A stretch of DNA of 64,000 bases from JBGPEQ01 sp050180895 (lineage in GTDB: Bacteria; Pseudomonadota; Alphaproteobacteria; Dongiales; Dongiaceae), in NCBI GenBank assembly GCA_050180895.1, contig JBFXDS010000003.1, positions 62,001 through 126,000 of the forward strand, read 5' to 3'. Position numbers and translations under genes: made by a program. A model generated the notes under the pieces. That model had not been told where the DNA came from. It did not search any database and saw only the letters and a program-made list of their open reading frames with translations. Below are positions 49,709 to 58,483 of the stretch, one piece after another. The number at the start of each line of letters is the position of its first letter. Within the stretch, counting starts at the first letter, position 1.

Positions 49709-51091
49709 ATGACAGCGGTGCGCGGCTTCTATCTTCTGCTGCCGGTGCTTGTGACCGGCTATGCGGCGCTGGCACTGGCGATGCCCGGGAATTTTCTGCG
49801 GGCCGGCGTTCTCGGTGTTGCGGCAGCCATCGGGCTCCTGCTGTACCTGTTTCCGGCGACCTTCCTCGGACTCGCGATCTTCGCGCTGGCCGCCGGGCCC
49901 GAGTTCCTGCTCTACCCCACGCTGGACATCAACGAAACCAGGACGTTGCATCGTCTGGCGCTGCTGGCTCTCCTGGCGGTGAACATCTGGCGCTACGGCT
50001 TCTCCCTGCGGTCCAATCCGCCGCTCGTGGCGCTGCTGGCGATGTTTCTCATCAGCGTCCTGGCGGCGGATTTCCTGCCCACCCTCACGGCGTTCCAGAT
50101 GGTCAAGTCGCTGATCGGCTTGAGCCTGCCCTTCTTCTTCCTGCATTGCGTCTATCGGCGCGACGCCATCGACCGCTATCTCAATCTGGTCGCCCTCATG
50201 CCGCTGTTCAGCGTCGTCGTCGGCATTGTTTTCGATGCGGCCGGCCTCATCCGCTCCGTCTATCCGCTGGAGTACACGGGCGTGCGCCGTCTCGCGGGCC
50301 TGACGATTCCCGCCTACCTCGCCTTCTACGGCTATGTCGCCTTCTTCGTCTGCTGCCATCAGATCCTGCGAACCGGCCGCGGCGGCTACTATGCGCTCGC
50401 CGGCATCAACCTTCTCATCATTCTCATGACGGGCACGCGCATGCCCATGCTGATGGCGGCCATCATGGGGGTCGCCGTCATGTTTTTTGCCCCCCGGCAG
50501 ATTCTGAGCTGGTCGACGCGTCTCAAGGTCATGTTCGCGGGAACGGTCCTGCTTATGGCCGTTCTCTTCGTCCTGTGGCCGCAGCTCGAGCCGCGGCTCA
50601 TGGGGCAAAGCACCGGCGGCGGAACCTCCGGACGGAATTTCATCTGGGAGTACTACATCGCGGAGATCGGCAAGAGCCCGTGGTTCGGCCGCGGGGTGGG
50701 CTCCGGCGTCATCTTGCTGGATACGATCGATGACTACCGCATCGAATATACGAATGCGGCGCACAACGAGTATCTGCGGCTGCTGATGGATGGCGGCATC
50801 GTCGGGCTCGTGCTGGTGCTCGTCGCGATGGCGCTGTGGGTGCGGTCGGAGTGCCGGTACATGGTGAAGGCGGAGCGCGTGCTGTTCCTCGGCTTCATGC
50901 TGACGTTCCTTCTCGCGTCCTTCACCGACAACACGCTCTCGTCGCCTCCGACGCTGGTCCTCTTCTTCACCCTGTCGGTGATGATCCAGCGGGCGCGTCA
51001 GCGCAGGTGGGAGTTGCCGCCCGCGCCGGTCATGGCCGTGCCCGCGGCGCCGCGGCCGCCGCCGTCTATGCGGCCGGTTGCTGGGGCGTAA
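49709..51091 (+). CDS. Wzy-type polymerase / O-antigen-ligase-family protein
   Basis: About 460 residues from the ATG at 49709 (an in-frame start at 49682 is possible). Around twelve membrane helices and a long periplasmic loop in the second half fit the Wzy_C family: LLIILMTGTRMPMLMAAIMG, then SGRNFIWEYYIAEIGKSPWF, GRGVGSGVIL and TNAAHNEYLRLLMDGGIVGL, where the TR and HNEYLR residues are the hallmarks. It would polymerise lipid-linked repeat units in the periplasm. Its last 26 bases overlap the end of the convergent phosphodiesterase gene. The C-terminus is Pro/Ala-rich. Confidence 0.9.
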   Translation: MTAVRGFYLLLPVLVTGYAALALAMPGNFLRAGVLGVAAAIGLLLYLFPATFLGLAIFALAAGPEFLLYPTLDINETRTLHRLALLALLAVNIWRYGFSLRSNPPLVALLAMFLISVLAADFLPTLTAFQMVKSLIGLSLPFFFLHCVYRRDAIDRYLNLVALMPLFSVVVGIVFDAAGLIRSVYPLEYTGVRRLAGLTIPAYLAFYGYVAFFVCCHQILRTGRGGYYALAGINLLIILMTGTRMPMLMAAIMGVAVMFFAPRQILSWSTRLKVMFAGTVLLMAVLFVLWPQLEPRLMGQSTGGGTSGRNFIWEYYIAEIGKSPWFGRGVGSGVILLDTIDDYRIEYTNAAHNEYLRLLMDGGIVGLVLVLVAMALWVRSECRYMVKAERVLFLGFMLTFLLASFTDNTLSSPPTLVLFFTLSVMIQRARQRRWELPPAPVMAVPAAPRPPPSMRPVAGA

Positions 51092-52634
51092 GCCCGGCCG
51101 GCGCCAGCGCCGCGATCGGCGTGCCGTCGATGCCCGTCAGCGACGCGCCCAGCAGCGCCGCGATCGTGGGCGCGAAATCGTTCACCGATGTCAGGTGGTT
51201 GAGCCGCCGCGGATTGAAGGCGGGCCCGGTGGCCAGGAACATTCCGCGCGGCCGGTGGTCGCCGGTGCGGTTGAGCTGGTAGACTTGGTCCATCGTGCCG
51301 ATCTTCGGCGATTGCACGCGGCGGATCGGTGCCTCGCGGTTCCAGTCGACCAGGAGGTCCGGCAGATCCGGCACGCGCGGGCCGTGATAGGCCGCGGCCG
51401 TCTTGACCACCCGCTTGACCAGCGGCTGGCCGCTGACGACGTCGACGATGGCGAGCAGGTCCTGGGTCAGCGCCTCGCAGAAGGCGTCGAATTCCCGGCC
51501 GGGCTGGATCATGCCTTTCGGCTCGCGGCCGATGACGTTCACGCGGATTCCGCCGGTGGCGCCGTTGTTGGTCACCTCGAAGCATTTCCGCTTGGTGCGG
51601 TCCGATTCGATCAGGCGGCGCTTGACCCCGTTCTGCCAGAGCTTCGCGCGCGCCGGCGCGAGCAGCTCCTGGATCGGGCGCGGCGTGTGGTCCCACACCT
51701 GATGCAGCGTCCGCAGCATGGATTGGCGGCCCTGCGGGACCTCGAAGCCCTCGATCTTCAGCAGGATCTGGTCGAGCAGCCGCGTGGCGGTGTAGTTCGG
51801 CCCCATGCCGTGGCTGCAGAACACCAGGACATTCGCGTCCGGGCCGGCCGCCTCGAGCAGCGCGCCCACGGCCCGGTCGATCGCGATATAAACGTCCTCG
51901 ATGGGATCGCCCATCACCTCGCGCACCGCCGCGTCATGCAGCGGATGGCTGGGATCGTGTAGGTGCCAGCACCGGTGCCCGATCGCGTGCGCCTCGTGGA
52001 ACACCGGCATCATGCAGTCCCAGCCGCCCTTCGACAGCAGGTGGAGCGCGATGCCCGTCTTCTTCTCGACCCGTTCGATGAGGTCGCGCTGGAAGCGCTG
52101 GTAGTCCTCGAGGCAGCGCAGCTTCACCAGGTCGTCGTTGCCGATGTGGTCGCGGCCGAAGCGCTGCTCGATCTCGTGGCTCAGCTCGGCGGGCGTCGTC
52201 TTGAACGCGTTGACGCCGGTGTGCGGCCACTCCATGGGCGCGTGGGTGCCCCAGTCCATGACGTGGACGCCGTTGATCTTCTCGGAGCGGAAGGTATAGG
52301 GCGCGTCGAAGACGGCGAAGCGCAGCCCGTCGCCGCTCAGCCGGTCCCAGAACGGTTCGGCGGTGAAGTCCTCGCGGCGGAAGATGCGCTGCTCGTAGGT
52401 CTCGGCGATGAAGCGCAGGAAGGCGTAGTACATGCCGTGCCGCGCCGGCGAGACGCCGGTGTAGAAGCTCGGCCAGACGCCCCCGGCCTCCAGCCCGACC
52501 GGGTTCTCGGTCTCGCCCCAGACGCTGCGCTCCAGCAGGCGCTTGAAGGTCGGCATCTTTCCGGCCTCCGCCCAGCGCTGGACGAGATCCTTGTCCATCG
52601 CGTCCAGGCCAACGATCAGGAGCCGGGTCAGCAT
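51066..52634 (-). CDS. Alkaline-phosphatase-superfamily phosphodiesterase
   Basis: A 522-residue cytoplasmic-looking protein of the type I phosphodiesterase/nucleotide pyrophosphatase family. It begins MLTRLLIVGLDAMDKDLVQR (metal-binding Asp), has GGVWPSFYTGVSPARHGMYY around the nucleophile, FHEAHAIGHRCWHLHDP and NVLVFCSHGMGPNY with the His ligands, and a C-terminal GDHRPRGMFLATGPAF, SVNDFAPTIAALLG segment. No signal peptide or membrane helix is visible. Similar proteins lie in surface-polysaccharide loci, where they may act on nucleotide sugars or sulfate/phosphate esters. Convergent overlap of 26 bases with the Wzy-type gene. Substrate unknown. Confidence 0.82.
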   Translation of the reverse strand: MLTRLLIVGLDAMDKDLVQRWAEAGKMPTFKRLLERSVWGETENPVGLEAGGVWPSFYTGVSPARHGMYYAFLRFIAETYEQRIFRREDFTAEPFWDRLSGDGLRFAVFDAPYTFRSEKINGVHVMDWGTHAPMEWPHTGVNAFKTTPAELSHEIEQRFGRDHIGNDDLVKLRCLEDYQRFQRDLIERVEKKTGIALHLLSKGGWDCMMPVFHEAHAIGHRCWHLHDPSHPLHDAAVREVMGDPIEDVYIAIDRAVGALLEAAGPDANVLVFCSHGMGPNYTATRLLDQILLKIEGFEVPQGRQSMLRTLHQVWDHTPRPIQELLAPARAKLWQNGVKRRLIESDRTKRKCFEVTNNGATGGIRVNVIGREPKGMIQPGREFDAFCEALTQDLLAIVDVVSGQPLVKRVVKTAAAYHGPRVPDLPDLLVDWNREAPIRRVQSPKIGTMDQVYQLNRTGDHRPRGMFLATGPAFNPRRLNHLTSVNDFAPTIAALLGASLTGIDGTPIAALAPAGLTPQQPAA

Positions 52635-52923
52635 GTCTCTGTGCCTCGGTCTGTTAAGGGGCCGCCAAGACAGGGTTATTCAGAAATGAAATGAGAAATT
52701 TTGCCCACCCGCTTTCAGGGCCTATTATTTTGGCGGGGAGTATGCCTTGTCGGCAGCGGTCCTGGCTAGCGCGCGACCTGTGACAAAAAGGGCGTATAAG
52801 GAAACCTGACGACAATACGGATGGCATCATCCCTGCTTACCGACTGATTCCGCTCCGTCGCCCCGCGAAACTGCCTCGCCGCCGCGGCGGAGCCGACCGG
52901 ATGGGGGGTGGATCCGGTAGATG

Positions 52924-54315
52924 TCAAGCGACTGATAAGGCAGGGCTATTTTTGGCTGCGGGGGCTTGTTTTGCGGGCTCGCCACGCCGCCGCCGGTCCC
53001 GCCCGACCGTGCTCGGCCGCCCGATGCTGTGATAGACGAGCCCGGCATCCGTCATATCCTGCGTCTTGTAGATGTTGCGCATGTCGATGACGACGGGATA
53101 CCGCAGCCGCGCGCGCATCTGTCCCAGGTCGAGCGAGCGGAATTCGTTCCATTCGGTCAGGATGACCAGCGCATCGGCGCCGTCCATCGCCTCATAGGCG
53201 TCGGTGCAGTAGTGCAGATCCGGCATCAGCTTGCGCGCCTCGGCCAGGCCTTCGGGATCGAAGGCCCGGATGGCGGCGCCGTCGTGCTGCAGCGCCGGGA
53301 GGATCGCCAGGCTCGGCGCGTCGCGCATGTCGTCGGTGTTGGGCTTGAAGGTGAGGCCGAGCACGGCCAGCGTCTTTCCCGCCACCGAGCCGCCGCAGGC
53401 CTGGCGGATGCGCTGCGCCATCTGGCGCTTGCGCGCGTCGTTGACGGCGATGACCGTCTCGACGATGCGCGCCGGGGCGCCGACCTGCTCGGCCGTGCGG
53501 GCCAGCGCCTGCGTGTCCTTCGGGAAGCAGGAGCCGCCGAAGCCGGGGCCGGCATGCAGGAACTTGCGCCCGATGCGGCCGTCGAGGCCGATGCCCGTGG
53601 CGACGTCGTGTACGTCCGCTCCAACCGCCTCGCAGATGTCGGCGACCTCGTTGATGAAGGTTATCTTCGTCGCCAGGAAGGCGTTGGCCGCATACTTGAT
53701 CAGCTCCGCCGTCTCCAGGCCGGTGAAGAGGATCGGCGTCTCGATGAGGAAGAGGGGACGATAGAGCTGTCTCATCAATTCCTGCGCGCGCTCGCTCTCG
53801 GCGCCGATGACGACCCGGTCGGGGCGCATGAAGTCCGTGATCGCCGATCCCTCGCGCAGGAATTCGGGATTGGAGACGATGTCGAAATCCGCCCGCGGAT
53901 TGGTCTCGCGGATGATGCGCGCGACTTCCCGGCCCGTCCCCACGGGCACGGTCGATTTCGTGACCACGGCCGCATAGCCCGTCAGCGCCTGCGCCACGTC
54001 GCGCGCGGCGGAGTACACGTAGGTCAGGTCGGCATGGCCGTCGCCGCGCCGGCTCGGCGTTCCCACGGCGATGAAGACGGCGTCGGCGCCGGCGACCGAG
54101 GCCGCGAGGTCGGTGGAGAACTTGAGCCGGCCGGCCTGCGCGTTGCGCGCGACCAGCGCGTCGAGACCGGGCTCGAAGATCGGGATCTCACCGCGCTTGA
54201 GGCTGTCGATGCGCTTGCTGTCCTTGTCGACGCAGGTGACCGAAAAGCCGAACTCGGAAAAGCATGCGCCGGACACGAGGCCCACATAGCCGGCGCCTAT
54301 CGTTGCGATCTTCAT
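52924..54315 (-). CDS. ugd: UDP-glucose 6-dehydrogenase
   Basis: 463 residues from the ATG at 54315 (GGAG 11 bases upstream). It turns UDP-glucose into UDP-glucuronate with two NAD. MKIATIGAGYVGLVSGACFS is the NAD fold; FIAVGTPSRRGDGHADLTYV, VTKSTVPVGTGREV, NPEFLREGSAITDFMRPDRV and ELIKYAANAFLATKITFINE follow; the catalytic cysteine is in GPGFGGSCFPKDTQAL; GLTFKPNTDDMRDAPSL closes the domain. A basic C-terminal tail of about 35 residues is extra. UDP-GlcA feeds the decarboxylase at 11955 and probably PssD/PssE. A 20-bp palindrome lies about 150 bases upstream. Confidence 0.97.
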   Translation of the reverse strand: MKIATIGAGYVGLVSGACFSEFGFSVTCVDKDSKRIDSLKRGEIPIFEPGLDALVARNAQAGRLKFSTDLAASVAGADAVFIAVGTPSRRGDGHADLTYVYSAARDVAQALTGYAAVVTKSTVPVGTGREVARIIRETNPRADFDIVSNPEFLREGSAITDFMRPDRVVIGAESERAQELMRQLYRPLFLIETPILFTGLETAELIKYAANAFLATKITFINEVADICEAVGADVHDVATGIGLDGRIGRKFLHAGPGFGGSCFPKDTQALARTAEQVGAPARIVETVIAVNDARKRQMAQRIRQACGGSVAGKTLAVLGLTFKPNTDDMRDAPSLAILPALQHDGAAIRAFDPEGLAEARKLMPDLHYCTDAYEAMDGADALVILTEWNEFRSLDLGQMRARLRYPVVIDMRNIYKTQDMTDAGLVYHSIGRPSTVGRDRRRRGEPAKQAPAAKNSPALSVA

Positions 54316-54686
54316 TCTTGATTGTCTCCACTCACACGGCAAGCGCAGCGGGCTGGCGGTAGACCGACGGCTCCATCCTGCTCCCGGCGACGATTGCCGC
54401 CGGTGGTGCAGCCGGACTCACCGGCGATCCCTCGACGGGCGAGGAATGCCCCGATATCTAAATCATATCAGGTGATAGGATTTGATCGGGAGCGTAGCGC
54501 CAACATTGATTATTCTTGTTCCTTTTTGCCACAGTGGGCCACGACATGCAAATTCTTCCGGTGGCATGGCGCAGTGTTTACGTTAACGACGCGCAGGGTT
54601 TCCCTTAACACACTTTCCGCGAACGCGACTGCGCCGCCGTCTCTCGCCTAAACTGGATCGTCTCCACAGATCGATACTCCGACCCT
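54316..54686. other. Intergenic region upstream of ugd
   Basis: About 370 bases between the epimerase-family gene and ugd, both on the minus strand. Besides the palindrome at 54462-54481 nothing was recognised. Confidence 0.4.
54462..54481. promoter_or_regulatory. 20-bp imperfect palindrome upstream of ugd
   Basis: ATCATATCAGGTGATAGGAT: arms of 9 bases match at 8 positions around GG, with a perfect TATCA/TGATA core. It is about 147 bases upstream of the ugd start and could be an operator. Confidence 0.35.
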
Positions 54687-55820
54687 TTAGTCCGCTCCTC
54701 GGACACGGATGATCTCGATCGCCGCGGCGAACAGGTGATAGAGCGTGCTGGCAGGAATGGCGTCGGCGGTGCAGCGGCCGTCGAGAGCGAAGACGTCCCG
54801 CCACGTGCCGGACGGGCAGTCCGCGAGATAGCTCGACAGCAGGCGGTCCGCCAGGTCGTCGGCCGCAGCCAGGAGGCTCCGGTCGCCCCGCGCTTCGTGC
54901 TCGACGAGCAGCGCCTTGAGATATTCCGTCTGCGGCCACAGGCGCCGGCTGTCGAGAAGCCGGTGTCCTGCTGTGTCGACCATATCGACGATGAATCCGC
55001 TTGCGGCATCGACGCCTAGGCGGCGGCCGGCCGAAAACAAGACGGCGCAGAGGTCGCCGACTTCCGGCCCGCCGGCGCGGGCATAGCGGCGCAGAAGCCA
55101 GACCCATTCCAGCATGTGGCCGGGATCGAGCCGCTCGGAGCCGAAGGCGTCCCCGGTCTCCCACAGGGGACCGTAGAACTCGCGCAGGAGCCCGTCGCCG
55201 GCCTGGAAGAAGCGGGTGCGGAAGAGCTCGAAGATCTCCGCGGCACGGGCCAGATAGGAGTCGCCCAGGGTTTCATGCAGGGCGAGGAAGGCCTCGAACG
55301 CATGCATATGGGGATTCTGCCGGCGCGGCAGCTCGCGCCGGTCGCTTTCCGCCCAGCCCCCGCCCGCGGTGGCCAGCCCACTGTCGACAAAGCCGATCGT
55401 CTCGTCGATCCACTGCCGAACCCGCACGTCGCCCGTGGCCCGCACGAACCAGGCGAGCGCATGCAGCACGAACGCGTGGTCGTAGAGATCCCGGCGGTCG
55501 TCGACGACATCGCCCTTGGCGGACAGGCGATGGACCCAACCCGGGCGTCCGTCAGGCGCCCAGGCCGCGCGGCGCAGGCGCTCGAGCGCGCGCTCCGCCA
55601 GCGTCAGCGCCGGCGCGCGCGGCACAAGCCCGAGATGCGCGGCGTGTGCGAAGACGTAGATCTGGCGTGCCTGGGTGCGGACCCGCAACTCCTCGAGGAC
55701 GAGCGGGCGGCCGTCGAGGTCGAGCTTCTCCCAAAAGAACCCGGAGGCCGGATCGGTCCCGCGTTCGAGCCAGAAGGGAAGCGACCGACCGCGCATCCAC
55801 GCAAGGTAGGTCTCGAGCAT
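54687..55820 (-). CDS. AGE-family sugar epimerase/isomerase
   Basis: A 377-residue (alpha/alpha)6-barrel protein of the N-acylglucosamine 2-epimerase family, which also includes mannose isomerases and cellobiose 2-epimerases. SLPFWLERGTDPASGFFWEK starts it; RTQARQIYVFAHAAHLG, DLYDHAFVLHALAWFVRATG, RQNPHMHAFEAFLALHE and ERLDPGHMLEWVWLLRRYAR contain the conserved Arg and His residues; RRLWPQTEYLKALLVEHEA closes the barrel. With the phosphohexomutase gene 24 bases upstream on the same strand it would supply or interconvert hexoses for precursor synthesis, for example mannose/fructose. Precise substrate unknown. Confidence 0.88.
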   Translation of the reverse strand: MLETYLAWMRGRSLPFWLERGTDPASGFFWEKLDLDGRPLVLEELRVRTQARQIYVFAHAAHLGLVPRAPALTLAERALERLRRAAWAPDGRPGWVHRLSAKGDVVDDRRDLYDHAFVLHALAWFVRATGDVRVRQWIDETIGFVDSGLATAGGGWAESDRRELPRRQNPHMHAFEAFLALHETLGDSYLARAAEIFELFRTRFFQAGDGLLREFYGPLWETGDAFGSERLDPGHMLEWVWLLRRYARAGGPEVGDLCAVLFSAGRRLGVDAASGFIVDMVDTAGHRLLDSRRLWPQTEYLKALLVEHEARGDRSLLAAADDLADRLLSSYLADCPSGTWRDVFALDGRCTADAIPASTLYHLFAAAIEIIRVRGAD

Positions 55821-55844
55821 GTCGGTGTGCCGTACGCTGTCGCG

Positions 55845-57257
55845 CTACCAGGCCGGCGGCGATTGGCCAACCTCCCGAAGCGCCCGATTGACGGATTGCT
55901 TCAGCCGCTCGAGGCCGGCGGCGTCGCGGCCCTCGCATCGCGCGACGAGGATCGCCTGGGTGTTCGATGCCCGCAGCAGCCACCAGCCATCCGCCGTCCG
56001 CACGCGCACGCCGTCGATATCGTTGACGTCGGCGCCGCCGTCGCGCACGCGCTGCCTTATCTCCTCCATGATCGCGAACTTGCGCGCCTCGTCGACGGGG
56101 AACCTCACTTCCGGCGTGTTGACCACGGCGGGCCAGTCGCGCCGGATCTCCGACAATGGACGGGTGGACCGGCCCACGATCCCGAGCAGGCGGACGGCCG
56201 CATAGAGGCCATCGTCATATCCATAGTACGGCGCGCCGAAGAAGATGTGGCCGCTCATTTCGCCGGCGAGGGGGGCGCCTGTTTCCGCCATCTTCGACTT
56301 GATGAGCGAGTGGCCGGTCCGCCACATGAGCGGCCGGCCGCCGGCCTGTGCGATCTCGTCGAATAGCACCTGGCTGGATTTGACGTCCGCGATGATCGCG
56401 GCGCCGGGACTCCCCTGCAAGACCTCCTGCGCAAAGAGGATCATCAGCTGGTCCGCCCATATGGTGCGGCCCTCGTTGTCGACGGCGCCGAGGCGGTCCC
56501 CGTCGCCGTCGAACGCGATGCCGAGGTCGCAGCGGTCGGCAAGAACGGCGGCCTGCAGCTGTCGCAGATTCTCCTCGACCGTGGGGTCGGGATGGTGGGC
56601 CGGGAAGCGTCCGTCGATCGCCTCGTTGAGCAGGACATGGCGGCCGGGGAGGCGGGCGGTCAATGCGCTCATGACCTGTCCGGTGGCGCCGTTTCCCGCA
56701 TCCCAGGCCACGGTGAGCGGTCGTCCCGGGCCGCCGCCTTCCGTCAACCCGCGGACAAGGCGCTCCACATAGCTCTCGAACACCGGGCGATCGACGACCT
56801 CGCCCAACGGGCCGTCGGTATAGGCGCCGGCCGCGGCGATCCGTCCCAGTTCCTGGATCGCCGCTCCGAAGAAGGGGGCCTTGCCCAGCACCATCTTGAA
56901 TCCATTGTGGTCCGGCGGATTGTGCGAGCCGGTGACCATCAGGCCGGCATCGGCGGCCAGCGATTTGGTCGCATAGTAGAGCAGGGGCGTGGGCCCCAGG
57001 CCGACGCGCCACACCGTCAGTCCGCATTCGCGCAATCCCCGGACAACCGCGGATTCGAGCTCGGGCGACGTCAGGCGGCCGTCATAGCCGATGCAGACGG
57101 TCCGACCGCCGGCCTTCCGAACGGCCGTGCCGAACGCGCGGCCGATGGCGTAGGCATCGCCGGCGCTCAGTGTCTCGCCGACGACGCCGCGGATATCGTA
57201 TTCGCGCAGGATGGTTGCATTGAGGTCGTGGGTCGCGGGCATGTTTGCGGATCGCAT
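55845..57257 (-). CDS. Phosphomannomutase/phosphoglucomutase (AlgC type)
   Basis: A 470-residue alpha-D-phosphohexomutase that interconverts hexose 6- and 1-phosphates. Motifs in order: REYDIRGVVGETLS, the phosphoserine loop MVTGSHNPPDHNGFKM (about 107), metal-binding IAFDGDGDRLGAVD (about 250), substrate loop AGEMSGHIFF (about 333), and phosphate-binding RASNTQAILVARCEGRD near the C-terminus. All catalytic elements are complete. A second in-frame ATG at 57242 is an alternative start. It provides glucose-1-P or mannose-1-P for nucleotide-sugar synthesis and appears to share a transcript with the AGE-family gene. Confidence 0.95.
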   Translation of the reverse strand: MRSANMPATHDLNATILREYDIRGVVGETLSAGDAYAIGRAFGTAVRKAGGRTVCIGYDGRLTSPELESAVVRGLRECGLTVWRVGLGPTPLLYYATKSLAADAGLMVTGSHNPPDHNGFKMVLGKAPFFGAAIQELGRIAAAGAYTDGPLGEVVDRPVFESYVERLVRGLTEGGGPGRPLTVAWDAGNGATGQVMSALTARLPGRHVLLNEAIDGRFPAHHPDPTVEENLRQLQAAVLADRCDLGIAFDGDGDRLGAVDNEGRTIWADQLMILFAQEVLQGSPGAAIIADVKSSQVLFDEIAQAGGRPLMWRTGHSLIKSKMAETGAPLAGEMSGHIFFGAPYYGYDDGLYAAVRLLGIVGRSTRPLSEIRRDWPAVVNTPEVRFPVDEARKFAIMEEIRQRVRDGGADVNDIDGVRVRTADGWWLLRASNTQAILVARCEGRDAAGLERLKQSVNRALREVGQSPPAW

Positions 57258-57697
57258 CCTGTTGGTTAACAGTGGGAAGACCGGCGCACGGCAGGCCCAG
57301 TGTATCTCTCACCTAGACTCCCGCCTCATGCCGGCGCAAGGGGAGTCTATGCCGCTCTGAGGGGGTAGTGCCGTCGACGCAGGCTATGGCTATAGCTGTG
57401 GCGCGGTTCTTTGCCTTGCCGAGCTTGAATATTCCAACAATATGTCGAAAAAGATTTACATCTGCTGATGTGAATAGCCTCCATACTAATGATTCGCTCT
57501 CCGTCAACCAGCCAATTCGCACCGATCGGGCACGAGCTTGGCATCGTCCGCGGGCATCGCCGGCGGCGTCCGCGGCCCGGCGTGGACGGGCATCCGCTCG
57601 GTTCGACGCTTGCCACAACCGCCCCCGTCCCTTTGCCTGTATGGACGGAAACGCAAGCGTCGGCGGATGTTGGTGACATATTGGGTGACGGTCGTTG
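57258..57697. other. Divergent intergenic region
   Basis: About 440 bases between the phosphohexomutase gene (minus) and the membrane-protein gene (plus). It holds the palindrome at 57455-57474 in an AT-rich patch. Frames across it lack credible starts. Confidence 0.4.
57455..57474. promoter_or_regulatory. 20-bp imperfect palindrome in divergent region
   Basis: TTTACATCTGCTGATGTGAA: 8-base arms match at 7 positions around TGCT. It lies about 180 bases upstream of the phosphohexomutase gene and 224 bases upstream of the membrane-protein gene, so it could serve either. Confidence 0.35.
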
Positions 57698-58456
57698 ATG
57701 CTCAACGCGACGTTTCCGTTGCTGACGGCTGCCGATAGCCTGTTCGCCTCGCTCCTTCCCGCGTGGGCGCGCATCCTGCTCTGGGGCGCAGTCGCCGGAG
57801 CGCTCGCCATGCTGATCTATCGGCTGGCGTCCGATCAGGTCGCGATCGCTCGTCTGAAGGCTCTCACGCGGAATCTGCGTCGCCGCATGCTCGACCCCGA
57901 GTTGGAACAACCGGAAGTCGGGCGGCTCGTCCGGGAAAATCTGAAAGCCTCGTTCAAGCTGCTGGGCAGGACGCTCCTTCCCGGCTTGCTGTCGGCTTTG
58001 CCGGTACTCCTGATCGCCGTCTGGATGGACACGTTCTATGGATACGCCGCGCCGGCCGGCGGAGAGCCGGTGAGACTCCGCACGGAGCCCCAGGAAGTGA
58101 GCGTTGCGGTCGAGCCTGCCGGCCTGCTCGCGCGCGGCGGTGCGGATCCGGCCGTCTTGCCGCCTGCGGCGGGGGACCGCCTGACTCTCGTCGCCGCTGG
58201 CGTTACTGCCTATGTTGGCAATCCCTTCTCACCGCCGGCGCCCGCGATCACGAAGCGCCGGTGGTGGAACACACTGCTGGCGAGCGAGGTTGGTTATCTG
58301 GACCCGCAGGCCGGCATCGACGAAATCGCCTTCGATCTGCCGCGCCGACGCCTTGTCGGCGGCCTGCCCGATTGGATCGCGGGGTGGGAAATGCCTTACT
58401 TCCTGAGCATTCTGGTGGTCGCAGCGGGCCTGAAGTTCGGCCTCAAGATCGAGTAG
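57698..58456 (+). CDS. Membrane protein, possibly TMCO1/EMC3-like (YidC superfamily)
   Basis: 252 residues from the ATG at 57698 (a TTG lies one codon upstream). Three membrane helices: about 22-42 (AWARILLWGAVAGALAMLIY), about 92-112 (LGRTLLPGLLSALPVLLIAV) and one at the C-terminus (MPYFLSILVVAAGLKFGLKI). Between the first two lies a basic coiled-coil stretch (IARLKALTRNLRRRMLDPEL) that recalls DUF106/TMCO1-type relatives of YidC. A periplasmic domain of about 110 residues separates helix two and three. The sulfotransferase gene follows 27 bases later. The family assignment is tentative and the role unknown. Confidence 0.65.
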   Translation: MLNATFPLLTAADSLFASLLPAWARILLWGAVAGALAMLIYRLASDQVAIARLKALTRNLRRRMLDPELEQPEVGRLVRENLKASFKLLGRTLLPGLLSALPVLLIAVWMDTFYGYAAPAGGEPVRLRTEPQEVSVAVEPAGLLARGGADPAVLPPAAGDRLTLVAAGVTAYVGNPFSPPAPAITKRRWWNTLLASEVGYLDPQAGIDEIAFDLPRRRLVGGLPDWIAGWEMPYFLSILVVAAGLKFGLKIE

Positions 58457-58483
58457 CGGCGCGACTTTCTCAGAGTTTCCGCG

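Noticed and set aside
49469..50764. Minus-strand 431-residue frame rich in Gln/Glu/His
   Set aside because: Antisense of the Wzy-type membrane protein, typical of the reverse complement of hydrophobic codons.
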